A stretch of 64,000 bases of DNA from a virus. Of this stretch, positions 48,163 through 57,203 are shown piece by piece; the stretch's first letter is position 1, and each line of letters opens with the position of its first letter. Made by a program: the position numbers and the translations under genes. A model generated the notes under the pieces. That model did not search any database. It saw nothing but the letters and a program-made list of their open reading frames with translations, and was not told where the DNA came from. Location of the stretch: IMG/VR virus record IMGVR_UViG_3300026097_000876, positions 62,001 to 126,000 of that record. One strand, written 5' to 3'.

Positions 48163-48723
48163 TTATTTGCTCCCTACTGGAGATATACTAACTCCAGAAT
48201 CTTTGATATCTGTTGTTTTACCTGGAGTGACGTCTGCAATAGGATCATTTTCTCTTTCTTTACGTGCTTCTTCCAGTTCTTTTAACAAATCCATAACTCT
48301 GTTTGTACCTACAGTATTTTGAGCATCTGGATCAGCTTGTTCCATTTCTAGTGTATCTAATTTTGATTGATAATTAGTTTCGTCTTCTTGTGTTTGATAG
48401 TCAATTCTTGGATCTTGTTTAGTTCTTACAATTACCGAAGCTCTTTCTACACCACAACACATTGAAAGATATTCTTCTAAAACTTGCGGAGTAGTAGGAT
48501 AGTTAAGTTCTGCTTCGTAGTATGTTACTTCACAATTAGAAAGTTGTGGGAAATCCAAAGGACGTTCTTGAATTGGTGTTTTTTTACCAGTGCTCATTGA
48601 TGCTACACTATAGCGATCTAGTGCAGATTCTAAGCTGTCTTCGAAACCCTCAGGGAGCTCTCCAGCAACACCAATACTGAATTCGTACACTTTTTTTGCT
48701 TCTGTTAGGTATTTCTCAAACAT
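48163..48723 (-). CDS. Probable virion protein, function unknown
   Basis: 186 residues: alpha/beta N-terminal half beginning MFEKYLTEAKKVYEFSI (an LTEAKK opening seen in several T4-like virion proteins) and an acidic charged C-terminal helix. Preceded by GATAAATA and AGGAAAAAG. Not otherwise recognised. Confidence 0.65.
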   Translation of the reverse strand: MFEKYLTEAKKVYEFSIGVAGELPEGFEDSLESALDRYSVASMSTGKKTPIQERPLDFPQLSNCEVTYYEAELNYPTTPQVLEEYLSMCCGVERASVIVRTKQDPRIDYQTQEDETNYQSKLDTLEMEQADPDAQNTVGTNRVMDLLKELEEARKERENDPIADVTPGKTTDIKDSGVSISPVGSK

Positions 48724-48743
48724 GTTCTTTTTCCTATTATAAA

Positions 48744-49232
48744 TTATTTATCCATATTCTTAAGTTTTTCTAGCAAACTATTACGGTCTGTGATAATAGC
48801 ACCTTCGCCCTGAACAATGTTGCCATCGACTTCGCTGTTATCTTTGTCCATTTTTTCTTTTTTGAGTTGTAGTTCAACCATTTTAAGTTTTTTATCTAAT
48901 TTTGCAACCTTAGCATCAAGACTAGTTTTTAACATTCCGCCGGCAACCTCAAATACTCTGCCGCTGTACCTAGAGTCTACATTCATACCAAGATCCATTA
49001 AGTCTTCATATGCTTCCATTGCCTTGTCTGCAACTTCATTAAGTTCTTTATCAGCCATCTCTCCTAAACCTTTTACAGCGGGAAGTGCTGAAGAAATTTT
49101 GTCAAACTCTGCAATATCTCTTAGAGTATCATTTTGTTGTTCAACAACTTCTTTTTTCTCTTTCTTCTGCTCTTTTTTGATCATTTCTTTACTGTCAGGT
49201 AAGTCAAGAAGGTCTTCTAGTTTTTTTGTCAT
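48744..49232 (-). CDS. Terminase small subunit gp16
   Basis: 162 residues. Matches the gp16 pattern of T4-like phages: KAMEAYEDLMDLGMNVD, SRVFEVAGGMLKTSLDAK, LDKKLKMVELQLKK. Regulates packaging with gp17. Its last codons (MDK and stop) contain the late promoter of the next gene. Confidence 0.88.
   Translation of the reverse strand: MTKKLEDLLDLPDSKEMIKKEQKKEKKEVVEQQNDTLRDIAEFDKISSALPAVKGLGEMADKELNEVADKAMEAYEDLMDLGMNVDSRYSGRVFEVAGGMLKTSLDAKVAKLDKKLKMVELQLKKEKMDKDNSEVDGNIVQGEGAIITDRNSLLEKLKNMDK
48745..48752 (-). promoter_or_regulatory. Late promoter (GATAAATA) in the gp16 gene end
   Basis: GATAAATA, 21 bases upstream of the ATG at 48723. Confidence 0.55.
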
Positions 49233-49257
49233 ATCTACTCACATTAACTACTAATAT

Positions 49258-49265
49258 TATTTATC
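49258..49265 (-). promoter_or_regulatory. Late promoter (GATAAATA) for gp16
   Basis: GATAAATA, 25 bases upstream of the ATG at 49232. Confidence 0.6.
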
Positions 49266-49272
49266 ATTAGTA

Positions 49273-49710
49273 TTATTTTCTATTTCCTTGATGAAACATA
49301 TCTTTTTCAGTGATAATTCTGAAACTAATTCCTTTAGACTTAGCATACTTACTTGCGGCTTCCCATTTTGCGGCATTGAGAACAGCATGTGCTTGATTGT
49401 GTTTAGAACGCCCTGCATTCTCCATAGTAGTTTGGTTATCAGGCTTTACTTCTATGAGTTCAACCATATTTTTGCCTTTTCTAGTTTTATATTGTATTAA
49501 GAAGTCGGGTACATATATTGTTGCTTTGCCAGTAAAAGGATTTCTGTAAGGTATTTTAACAGCTTCGCTAGCCCACATTTGAATTGCAGGATTTTCGTCA
49601 CAAAATTTCATAAATGCAAACTCCCAACTACTTCTATAAGTTGGAGTTAGTCTTCCTGCATATTTGTCAGGATTTTTTAGATTATATTTGCCTTGTGCAA
49701 ATCGTGACAT
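49273..49710 (-). CDS. Head completion protein gp4
   Basis: 145 residues with the gp4 landmarks: MSRFAQGKY, PTYRSSWEFAFMKFCD, KIPYRNPFTGKATIYVPDFL, ELIEVKP. The fold is restriction-endonuclease-like (PD...E-x-K: PDFL and EVKP). Closes filled heads. Confidence 0.92.
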   Translation of the reverse strand: MSRFAQGKYNLKNPDKYAGRLTPTYRSSWEFAFMKFCDENPAIQMWASEAVKIPYRNPFTGKATIYVPDFLIQYKTRKGKNMVELIEVKPDNQTTMENAGRSKHNQAHAVLNAAKWEAASKYAKSKGISFRIITEKDMFHQGNRK

Positions 49711-49714
49711 ATCA

Positions 49715-50098
49715 TTATCCTATGATATTTCTTGCTTCTAATGGATTAGTGGTGTTTGCGGATCTAAACCCTAGTGTGCTAGTTTTTTCACGATTAAAGT
49801 TTAACACTTGTGCTACAGCAAAACTTAATTGTAGTTTATTAAGTCCGTTAAGAGTATCAAGAAGTTCAAATACTTTTATCCCGTCAATTTTAGATTGCTG
49901 TAATAATACAGCCGAAGTCGAAATAGCTGCTTGTTTTTCAAAACCTTTAGATTCTAAAAATCCAATTACAGCATCAATTTCGTTGGATGGATACGAAAGT
50001 TGTTTTGAATAAAAAGTGTTAAACAATTTTTTAGTGTCACTTGCACTGTCAGTATTTTTCTTGACAGGCAAATTAAGTTCTACAGTTTTTGACGACAT
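49715..50098 (-). CDS. Structural-region protein, function unknown
   Basis: 127 residues, helical, with an N-terminal NLPVKKNTDSA and a central AVLLQQSKIDGIKVFELLDTL. It lies between the tube-like protein and gp4, so a virion or assembly role is likely. Not recognised. Confidence 0.62.
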   Translation of the reverse strand: MSSKTVELNLPVKKNTDSASDTKKLFNTFYSKQLSYPSNEIDAVIGFLESKGFEKQAAISTSAVLLQQSKIDGIKVFELLDTLNGLNKLQLSFAVAQVLNFNREKTSTLGFRSANTTNPLEARNIIG

Positions 50099-50109
50099 TA
50101 ATTTTTCTC

Positions 50110-51300
50110 CTATGGTCCAAAATCGTTAGGATTTGGTGGCGGTTTACTAGTTTCGCCTCCTCCTGGGTTGGCGCCACTTAATAAACTTGCACCCCCTACT
50201 AATGCCGCAGCAGCTGCAACTGTGCCTATACTACCGCTACCGCCTTTAGGAAATGCTACTCCTGCAACACCACTTACATCAATACCGGTTGTTTCTCCAA
50301 TGGCACCAATTGCGGCTCCTAATAATTCTCCTTTGAGTCCACTAGCACTTAAATTTGAAGCATTAGTAATTGCATTAGCAGCTTTCAATACAGTTCCAAA
50401 GTTTGCTTTACCACTAGTAATGTCATCCAGTACTCCAAAGCCTCCAGCAAGCACTCCGCCTACTCCGAGCAAACTTGCTGCGCCCCCACCAGATAATGAA
50501 TTAGGACTCGGAGTTTTATCGTATAGTTCTTGTGCAAAACCTTTAGGGCCTGCATCCCCAACTGGACCTCTACTGTAATGCACAGTTTCATAATCAATAG
50601 TCATTTGGTTAGTAACAGTATCGCTAACACTATTGTCCATAGTGTCGTGTTGCCACGCACTAATAATAGGATTAACTAATGTCATTGCTGTGTAGCGTTT
50701 TCTTGACATTTGATGAATTGTAATACTTGAAAAGAAAGGAGCAAAACTATCGTTATCAAGACCGTATCTATATTGTCTTTGACTAAACAAATTTCCTCTG
50801 TTAAATTCTTCACTAAAACTAGGCAACGTATCTTGGTATTCTTTAATTGTTGGATCGGGTGCGCCAGCTGGTCCTACTTTTGTATAATTTCCGTCTCTAT
50901 AATAATACCTATAGTATGCTTCCCACATGGCTGTAGTCACACCATATGAATCGTCATGAAACTGAATAGTTACTGGTTGGTAGTCAATTCTTTTTTGAAC
51001 TACTCTTTTTCTATTGTATTGATGCTTTACATCAGTTTGAATATTATATGCCGGTAGTTGAACATTTTTAACCAACATATTAAGTTCATTAAGATGCTTT
51101 TCTGAAAGCTGAGGAATAATCGCAGATGCATCTCTATTAATCGTGAAACTTACATGATAAAGAAATTTTACCTTAGGTGAAAGTCTATGACTATCGTCAA
51201 CATATAGTCTAGCCGCGTGTTGATAATCTGCTAAGTTGCCTTTAGGATTTAATGCACCTGATGCAACGTTGTCTAAAAAACCATTTAAAAAGTTTGCCAT
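50110..51300 (-). CDS. Tail-tube-fold protein, baseplate tube initiator/cap candidate (gp48/gp54 type)
   Basis: 396 residues. Residues 30-230 have the tail-tube-like pattern of long beta strands (FLYHVSFTIN, MLVKNVQLPAYNIQT, DYQPVTIQFHDD); the rest is Gly/Ala-rich. Located after sheath and tube genes, so a tube initiator or cap is the likeliest role. Start follows ATAAATAT by four bases; a second late motif (CTAAATAA) is 39 bases upstream. Confidence 0.55.
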   Translation of the reverse strand: MANFLNGFLDNVASGALNPKGNLADYQHAARLYVDDSHRLSPKVKFLYHVSFTINRDASAIIPQLSEKHLNELNMLVKNVQLPAYNIQTDVKHQYNRKRVVQKRIDYQPVTIQFHDDSYGVTTAMWEAYYRYYYRDGNYTKVGPAGAPDPTIKEYQDTLPSFSEEFNRGNLFSQRQYRYGLDNDSFAPFFSSITIHQMSRKRYTAMTLVNPIISAWQHDTMDNSVSDTVTNQMTIDYETVHYSRGPVGDAGPKGFAQELYDKTPSPNSLSGGGAASLLGVGGVLAGGFGVLDDITSGKANFGTVLKAANAITNASNLSASGLKGELLGAAIGAIGETTGIDVSGVAGVAFPKGGSGSIGTVAAAAALVGGASLLSGANPGGGETSKPPPNPNDFGP

Positions 51301-51304
51301 ATAA

Positions 51305-51312
51305 ATATTTAT
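51305..51312 (-). promoter_or_regulatory. Late promoter motif abutting a start codon
   Basis: ATAAATAT, four bases, ATG at 51300. CTAAATAA at 51340-51347 is an alternative with a normal leader. Confidence 0.45.
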
Positions 51313-51351
51313 CCATTTATATTAACTACATATATAACTTTATTTAGTCAC

Positions 51352-51374
51352 AAAAAAAGGAGCTTGCGCTCCTT
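51352..51374 (-). terminator. Rho-independent terminator after gp19
   Basis: Minus strand AAGGAGC, GCAA, GCTCCTT, then T-run. Confidence 0.85.
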
Positions 51375-51394
51375 AGTTTGTAGTACTATACTAG

Positions 51395-52024
51395 TTAGAT
51401 AGAGCCGCCACCTGTAATAGCAGTATTAACTGTTCTACCTACTGCTGTACCAATTCCAGTACCCTGTGGTGTTTGAATTGCGTTATCGTAACGAATAGAT
51501 AATCCAACAGTTACAACTTCTGATGTTGCATAGTTAAGTGCATTATAATTAGCACTTTCTAAGTAACAACCGTAAAGCTCAAATGTTTCAAGTACTCCTG
51601 GTACATTAGCACCGTTGCCACCGTCTAAGATTTCAATTCTAGTTACAAACTTGTAATCTGCTCCACTTGCTGCACTTGACTGTTCAAAGAAATCAAACTG
51701 TTTCTGAAGTTGTTCACCAACTAATTTTTGTACATTGTTACTTACATCTTCACGCAAGTTAAGTGAAATTGGCTCCCAGTTGTGCTTGCCTGCTAAGTGT
51801 ACTCTTGAATTGTAAATATTAACAGTCATTTGTTCAAAACTAACATTAGGTCGTGTTACGTCCATAACTTGTTTTGTCAACTCTGTTGTCGGACTTGATA
51901 CGCCAAAGTTTTCTAAAGATACTCTAAAACGGTACTGTAGTTTTGGCATTAACAGACCTTGGTTAGATGCACTTGCGTTGCTATCTAGTGGTACTGTTAA
52001 TTTTGAAAGTGTTGAAATTGCCAT
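51395..52024 (-). CDS. Tail tube protein gp19
   Basis: 209 residues. Matches T4-like tail tube: KLQYRFRVSLENFGV, VTRPNVSFEQMTVNIYNSRVHLAG, a central LREDVSNNVQKLVG, and FELYGCYLE. Forms the hexameric tube inside the sheath. Own late promoter GATAAATA and AGGAG. Confidence 0.9.
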   Translation of the reverse strand: MAISTLSKLTVPLDSNASASNQGLLMPKLQYRFRVSLENFGVSSPTTELTKQVMDVTRPNVSFEQMTVNIYNSRVHLAGKHNWEPISLNLREDVSNNVQKLVGEQLQKQFDFFEQSSAASGADYKFVTRIEILDGGNGANVPGVLETFELYGCYLESANYNALNYATSEVVTVGLSIRYDNAIQTPQGTGIGTAVGRTVNTAITGGGSI

Positions 52025-52043
52025 TATATGCTCCTGTTACTTT

Positions 52044-52051
52044 TATTTATC
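52044..52051 (-). promoter_or_regulatory. Late promoter (GATAAATA) for gp19
   Basis: GATAAATA, 19 bases upstream of the ATG at 52024 with AGGAG between. It lies just downstream of the gp18 stop. Confidence 0.65.
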
Positions 52052-52054
52052 TGT

Positions 52055-55000
52055 TTATAGCCCTGAAATTTCACCAGTGTTTTTCAAGCGTAGTGGAATG
52101 TAAATAAATTCAACTGCTTTAACTGGTTCAATAGCAATGTCTACATATAGTTCATTTCTGTCAATTCTGTTCGGAGTATTGTTAGACTCATCACAGACAA
52201 CCAAGAAGTCATACAGTGCTCTTTGCGACACAAGTTCAAGCATTAAACTATCAACTTGTGCTTTAATTTCATCACGTGTAATCTTATCATTTGGTTCAAA
52301 GATATACGGCTTAGCTAATTTCTTAAGTTGTGATCTTAAGTAAATTACCAAACGTGCTACGTTGATTCTATCTAATGCACTTGCATTTCTTGCACGAGTT
52401 TTTTGACCGTAGTTTACAAGTCCTGCTCCTGTTAAGAATGTAATTGGATTAATGTTTTGAGAATACAATGTATCACGTTGTCCTTCATTAAGTGCGATTG
52501 ACTTAAATTCGCCTTCTGCATCTATGAACCCGGACGCACTTGCATTAGTAATTCCGCCTCGTCTTGTTCCTGCTGGTGCAAACCATGGGAAGCTAACTTG
52601 ATCGCTCAGTGCAAGTGTTCTAATAATACCGTGACTTGGTGGAACAACAATATTGTTTCCTGCATTGTCACTTGTAAACAAGCTCGGATAGAACATACCT
52701 AAATACTCGTCTCTAGTAACAGCGCCGTCGTCGTTGTCCTCAACAGCTAGTGCAACATTGTTGCCGTAGTTGTTGAGCGTAGTTGCGTCTGATGTTAATC
52801 TAAATGGCGTATCCCCCACAACAAATGCTGTTAAGCCTCTGTCATAGTTTAATGAAACCATTTCACCGATTAGTTCAGGATATCCTGGACAAGCCATAAC
52901 GTTGAACAACCTTGATTCGTCATCTCGGATATCTTGGTTGCCATTGACCATTGATTGTAATGCTTGAACAATAACTTTACGCTGTGCTTTACGTCCGAAG
53001 CTACCAGCACCGTTTGGCTGATTAGCTGATTCAGTAACCCAACGGTGTGGGTAATAAGTTGCCATACTAACATCGCCCATTCTAACATTGTCTGCTGTTA
53101 AGTCAATGTAGTTACGCTCAAAACGCTTGACGTTAAATCCGCTTCTGCGTAGATTCCATAGCAGCATACCTTTTGGATATAGTGCAGGATCTGGTGCATC
53201 GGTATCTAAGAAATCGCTTACTAATAATTCTGCAATTGTACCGCTTGGTGCTTCTGTTGCAGTTCCGCCACTAGTACCGTAACGTGCATCAGCAAACAAA
53301 ATACCATCTTCTGTGGTTTGATCGCCTTCGTCTAGTGCAATCCATTTTTGTAAATCTGCATTATACTTGTGTACTTGTGGATAATTTTCTAAGTCTGCTG
53401 TTGATACCCAAATATCACCTGTTACTAGCGGACTAGTGTCTGATTGTTGTGTAGGTTGTGTTGCTGCTACGATAGGTCCTGCTGGGTCAGCGTCTGGATA
53501 TACATTAGCATAACCTTTCCATGTTGTCCCATCATGTACTAGCATATCAACTTCGTCAACAATTGAGCTATACCATAGTCTACCGTCTGTTGTCAATGCT
53601 GTTGGAGCGTCTTCGCTAGCTGTTTGTGTTAAGATTTTCCAGTTTGAAGCATGGAAATCATATGTACTATCACCAGAAGGTGCAGCATACAAATTAGCTG
53701 TTCCTAATTTTGTTGTATAGTTATATGCTGAAAAACCAATTCCGGCTAGTAAACTATCTGTATCAGCAATACGAATCTCTCCGCCGTCGTTATGTTCAAT
53801 AACAACCCTGTTACTTGCATCTACACTTGCAACAATATTTTCAAAACCAGCAGCATTAATTGCATCAGCAATTAGGTCTGCGTCACTTGCTGCACCTGTT
53901 GCTGTAACGCTTAGTGCTTTAGCTTCTTGAATAGCAGCCTTTGTTGGATCACTTTCGGCCATTATAAATCCATATGATTGGGCTGTAAGTGAACTTGCTG
54001 TAACCGCCGACGAAACAATTCTAGTTGCGCCTGAAACATTTCTAGCAAAAATTGTAAAATCTAATTCTTCATTTTCTGATTCGGAAGTGTGTGCTTGCAC
54101 ATATAACTGTCCTAGTGCAAGGTTAATTCCACCGCCTGTTCTATCTAAATTGTAAAGAGCTTCTTGATGCGTCTTATAAACTGGAGCATCTTTACTTTCC
54201 CAAAGTCTAGTAGTGCCGTTATAAACTTTAACATTTACTTGCGCACCTAAATTAGCTTCAGTTGTTTTGAACCAAACTGAACCAGTTGGTCTTGTTTGTG
54301 TGTCTGCTGTCTTAAATGCAGGTACTGAAGTATGAGGTGCAATTTCTAATGCCGGGGCATAATAAGTACCGGCTGTAATTCCTAAATCAGATAATAGTGT
54401 GCCCGAAGCACCTGCTGAAATTACAATAGCGCCGTCGTCGTCAGTAGACCCGTCAGTAGTTGAACTACCGTCACTATAAATGTAAAGTTTGCCATCAGTA
54501 ACGCCTGCTGATACACCAGTAATACCAGCGTCGTCGATAGCTGTTTCCATATCCGAAACTGCAGTTCCGCTAATAGTAACAGTTGTTCCGTTAATAATAA
54601 TTGTTTGGCTTGTTGTTAATGTTGGATTTGAAGCTGAGCCTTTAATAGTTGGCCAGCTCTTCACCCAGTCGGCTGTGCCTAGCTTAACCCATGCACCGCT
54701 TGTATTTTTATAATAAACTTTATTAACAGTTGTTGTTGCTACTACAGCATAGTCGCCCACGGCGCCTACAGCACCTTTTGGAGCTCCAGTATTTTGTTCG
54801 CCAACTAATTGTGTATTAGATGTAATTACCAAAGGAATTTTATTTGTGAATGTTTGTCCGCCTGTTACGGTTACTGCATTGCCGTTCCATTCAAAAATTC
54901 CGTATTTGGTTAATGCTGTATCAAACCAATATGTTCCGTTAGCCGGTGCTGCTGCCGGAGCCGATGCTGAAGGTTGTAATTCTCCTAAATCAACATCTGC

Positions 55001-55333
55001 TCTAACAACATATGCTCTGTTGCTTACTCCTAAATACGAATATGCTGCTTGTAAGCCATATTCGTTCAACTCTCCACCGTTTACTGGATTGTTGTTTGCG
55101 TCCACTTGGAAAGTTGGATCTCCAAATGTATCTGCTAAATCTCTTTGTGATGTAATTAAAAACGGAACGCCGGCATTTGCCTTTGTTGTTCCTGTTGCTG
55201 TACCGGTTCCGGCAGCGTTACTTTTATCTTGTTCCGAAGTAACGAAAAGCATTGGTGTGGTGCCTGGTTCTGCTGGAGTGTAAAAACTTTCGTCAATTAC
55301 ACTAACTTGAACTCCTGGTGATACTAAAGCCAT
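52055..55333 (-). CDS. Tail sheath protein gp18, enlarged
   Basis: 1092 residues. N-terminus ALVSPGVQVSVIDES is the sheath signature, and the C-terminal 400 residues (RRSGFNVKRFERNYIDL, ... RIDRNELYVDIAIEPVKAVEFI) hold the conserved sheath core. T4 gp18 has 659 residues. The extra length is a Thr/Ser/Gly-rich insertion of about residues 120-650 with several repeated strand motifs (WFDTALTKYGIFEWNG; TGDIWVSTADLENY). Insertions like this form exposed domains on the sheath surface. Confidence 0.92.
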   Translation of the reverse strand: MALVSPGVQVSVIDESFYTPAEPGTTPMLFVTSEQDKSNAAGTGTATGTTKANAGVPFLITSQRDLADTFGDPTFQVDANNNPVNGGELNEYGLQAAYSYLGVSNRAYVVRADVDLGELQPSASAPAAAPANGTYWFDTALTKYGIFEWNGNAVTVTGGQTFTNKIPLVITSNTQLVGEQNTGAPKGAVGAVGDYAVVATTTVNKVYYKNTSGAWVKLGTADWVKSWPTIKGSASNPTLTTSQTIIINGTTVTISGTAVSDMETAIDDAGITGVSAGVTDGKLYIYSDGSSTTDGSTDDDGAIVISAGASGTLLSDLGITAGTYYAPALEIAPHTSVPAFKTADTQTRPTGSVWFKTTEANLGAQVNVKVYNGTTRLWESKDAPVYKTHQEALYNLDRTGGGINLALGQLYVQAHTSESENEELDFTIFARNVSGATRIVSSAVTASSLTAQSYGFIMAESDPTKAAIQEAKALSVTATGAASDADLIADAINAAGFENIVASVDASNRVVIEHNDGGEIRIADTDSLLAGIGFSAYNYTTKLGTANLYAAPSGDSTYDFHASNWKILTQTASEDAPTALTTDGRLWYSSIVDEVDMLVHDGTTWKGYANVYPDADPAGPIVAATQPTQQSDTSPLVTGDIWVSTADLENYPQVHKYNADLQKWIALDEGDQTTEDGILFADARYGTSGGTATEAPSGTIAELLVSDFLDTDAPDPALYPKGMLLWNLRRSGFNVKRFERNYIDLTADNVRMGDVSMATYYPHRWVTESANQPNGAGSFGRKAQRKVIVQALQSMVNGNQDIRDDESRLFNVMACPGYPELIGEMVSLNYDRGLTAFVVGDTPFRLTSDATTLNNYGNNVALAVEDNDDGAVTRDEYLGMFYPSLFTSDNAGNNIVVPPSHGIIRTLALSDQVSFPWFAPAGTRRGGITNASASGFIDAEGEFKSIALNEGQRDTLYSQNINPITFLTGAGLVNYGQKTRARNASALDRINVARLVIYLRSQLKKLAKPYIFEPNDKITRDEIKAQVDSLMLELVSQRALYDFLVVCDESNNTPNRIDRNELYVDIAIEPVKAVEFIYIPLRLKNTGEISGL

Positions 55334-55369
55334 ATTATTTCTCCTGTTATTATTAACAACTGTTAAAAG

Positions 55370-55377
55370 TATTTATA
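55370..55377 (-). promoter_or_regulatory. Late promoter (TATAAATA) for gp18
   Basis: Exact TATAAATA, 36 bases upstream of the gp18 ATG, with AGGAG before the start. Confidence 0.75.
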
Positions 55378-55433
55378 TGATTTGGGTCAATTCACACAGT
55401 AAAACCACCAATAAAAGGTGGCGGAAAGGTGTG

Positions 55434-55441
55434 GTAAATAC
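55434..55441 (+). promoter_or_regulatory. Late promoter motif (GTAAATAC) abutting the HNH gene
   Basis: GTAAATAC, three bases, ATG at 55445. Confidence 0.4.
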
Positions 55442-55444
55442 AAT

Positions 55445-55783
55445 ATGAGACCATTATGTGAATGCGGATACCGTCCAGCGGCAATAAATTATAAAAAAGA
55501 CGGCAAAACATATTATCGAAAGTCGTGCGAAACTTGTTTACATCAAGGGAAGAAAAAATACGGAATTCCTAAATGGTATCAGGCAGGATATCGACAAAAA
55601 TCAGTATGTGAAAAATGTGGATTTAAAAGTCAACACAAAGAACAGTTTAATGTGTATCATATAGACGGTGATCTAAACAACGTGCTTCCTAGTAACTTAA
55701 AAACTATATGTGCTAATTGTCAGCGGTTAGTGCAGAAGCAAGACGTAAAGTGGAAGCAAGGCGACCTTGTACCTGACTTTTAA
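55445..55783 (+). CDS. HNH endonuclease-like zinc protein
   Basis: 112 residues from MRPLCECG. Two zinc-ribbon pairs (CECG ... CETC; CEKCGF ... CANC) bracket the HNH-like core VYHIDGDLNNVLPSNLKTI. Resembles free-standing HNH proteins of T4-like phages. It may be a homing endonuclease. It converges on and overlaps the dNMP kinase gene by 71 bases. Confidence 0.75.
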   Translation: MRPLCECGYRPAAINYKKDGKTYYRKSCETCLHQGKKKYGIPKWYQAGYRQKSVCEKCGFKSQHKEQFNVYHIDGDLNNVLPSNLKTICANCQRLVQKQDVKWKQGDLVPDF

Positions 55784-56339
55784 GATCCTCAAGCGTTCCT
55801 TCGTTATAAATATTGAAATCAAAATCAGTCTTTGCCCAAGACCACTCTGACCGATGAACATCAACAGGTTCAATATCCAAATCAACATATTGTCTAAACC
55901 AAAGAGGATCGGGACCTCTTTTTACACACCAAACTTTTCCACCTAAACTTTTAACAACAGATGCTTCGTTTTCAAAACGAAGATCAGGAATTACAAAACT
56001 AGTATTTGGATTTTCAATAATTTTCTTTTTAACGAAGCTAACCCAAACTCCGTCGTAAAATCCGTTGCGCATGCAATCTGTTCCAAATTCTTGTAGTACT
56101 AATCGAGGAGTAATAGATCTTCCAGTTTCTTTTGTCCAGAAAGTATCTTCTTGTTCTCGCCAATATCTGCTTTCTGCTGTATCTCCTTCGATCATATCAC
56201 GCGGCCAGTCAAACATGACACTTACGGCATCTTTAAGTTTGTCTGCAAAACTAATTTTTTGAAAGTTGTGTGTTTCAACTAGAATATCGGCAACAGTGCC
56301 TTTACCACTGCCAATTAAACCACAGATGCCTATAATCAT
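55713..56339 (-). CDS. Deoxynucleoside monophosphate kinase (gp1-like)
   Basis: 208 residues from MIIGICG at 56339, chosen because GGAG lies 7 bases before it. Walker A GLIGSGKGT and the P-loop-kinase features (FADKLKDAVS, PRLVLQEFGTDCMR, VIPDLRFENEA) match T4 gp1, which phosphorylates dGMP, dTMP and hm-dCMP. The end overlaps the HNH gene. Confidence 0.88.
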   Translation of the reverse strand: MIIGICGLIGSGKGTVADILVETHNFQKISFADKLKDAVSVMFDWPRDMIEGDTAESRYWREQEDTFWTKETGRSITPRLVLQEFGTDCMRNGFYDGVWVSFVKKKIIENPNTSFVIPDLRFENEASVVKSLGGKVWCVKRGPDPLWFRQYVDLDIEPVDVHRSEWSWAKTDFDFNIYNEGTLEDLKSQVQGRLASTLRLASALTADN

Positions 56340-56364
56340 AAAATTCTCCATACTATTTTAAAGT

Positions 56365-56393
56365 ATTATAAACTAAAAAATAAGATATGTCAA
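56365..56393 (-). promoter_or_regulatory. Sigma-70 type promoter for dNMP kinase
   Basis: TTGACA (56393-56388), 17 bp, TATAAT (56370-56365). Confidence 0.8.
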
Positions 56394-56396
56394 CTA

Positions 56397-57158
56397 TTAT
56401 CCTATAGTAAATCCGTATCCTGTGCCGCCTGGTACAGCAAGTGTTATATCACTTTCTAACTTTTCCATTTCGGCTTGTGCTTCTGCTTTTAGTGCATCGC
56501 CATTTAAAGAACTACCACCTTGAGGGCCGGCAATAGTAGCAAATTTACTACGTGCTTCGCCTAACATGTATTTGCACTTAGCAAGAGTGTAATCTTTAAT
56601 CCATTGGATTGCTAGATAATCTTCTAATAAATCAAAGTCCGGTCTATAGTTGTACACGTACAACAACAGTTCTTCTTCTGCTCTAGGTCGTTGTAATACT
56701 GTAAGTCTTTTATTTGATCTATTCCATTTAAATTCAATAAATGAACCAAACATGCGACCTACTAGTTCTTGATAACCTGCGAACATTTCATATGTTGCTA
56801 GGCCGCCCATGTTTGAACTACTCAGCAGATATGTATTTGTATAGGCCATGTTGAATGGTTCAAAAAGCGTACCGCCGTCACCGCCGCCGGTGCGTGAGCC
56901 AATGCTTCTGCGAAAAATTTGACGCACTTCCATTACTTCTGTTGGGAGAACATAATCATTTTGGTCAATTACTGTTGGTAGAAACATGTACGATTCTTCT
57001 ACACCGTTATCTGATCTCTGTCTAAATTTTGTTAGTGCTGTGTTTAACGCCGTCTCGTAATGTATAGGATCAAGTTCAACATCAACCATGCCGCCGCCGA
57101 GCATAGTTTCAGCATATTTGTAAACTTCTTGTTTCTTAGTATTAATGTTTGTAGTCAT
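56397..57158 (-). CDS. Neck protein gp13
   Basis: 253 residues matching the T4-like gp13 pattern: an acidic start, DPIHYETALNTALTKFRQRSDNGVEESY, FLPTVIDQNDYVLP and KYMLGEARSKF. Connects head and tail. Divergent from gp14; late promoter AATAAATA and GGAG upstream. Confidence 0.86.
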   Translation of the reverse strand: MTTNINTKKQEVYKYAETMLGGGMVDVELDPIHYETALNTALTKFRQRSDNGVEESYMFLPTVIDQNDYVLPTEVMEVRQIFRRSIGSRTGGGDGGTLFEPFNMAYTNTYLLSSSNMGGLATYEMFAGYQELVGRMFGSFIEFKWNRSNKRLTVLQRPRAEEELLLYVYNYRPDFDLLEDYLAIQWIKDYTLAKCKYMLGEARSKFATIAGPQGGSSLNGDALKAEAQAEMEKLESDITLAVPGGTGYGFTIG

Positions 57159-57176
57159 TTAATATTCTCCACATAG

Positions 57177-57184
57177 TATTTATT
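57177..57184 (-). promoter_or_regulatory. Late promoter (AATAAATA) for gp13
   Basis: AATAAATA on the minus strand, 18 bases upstream of the ATG at 57158. Confidence 0.6.
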
Positions 57185-57191
57185 CGTTACG

Positions 57192-57199
57192 ATAAATAT
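57192..57199 (+). promoter_or_regulatory. Late promoter motif (ATAAATAT) abutting gp14
   Basis: ATAAATAT, four bases, ATG at 57204; divergent from the gp13 promoter only a few bases away. Confidence 0.5.
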
Positions 57200-57203
57200 G
57201 TAT

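Noticed and set aside
55406-55423. CCACC-GGTGG hairpin upstream of the HNH gene as a terminator
   Set aside because: The stem is only 5 bp and has no T-run on either strand.
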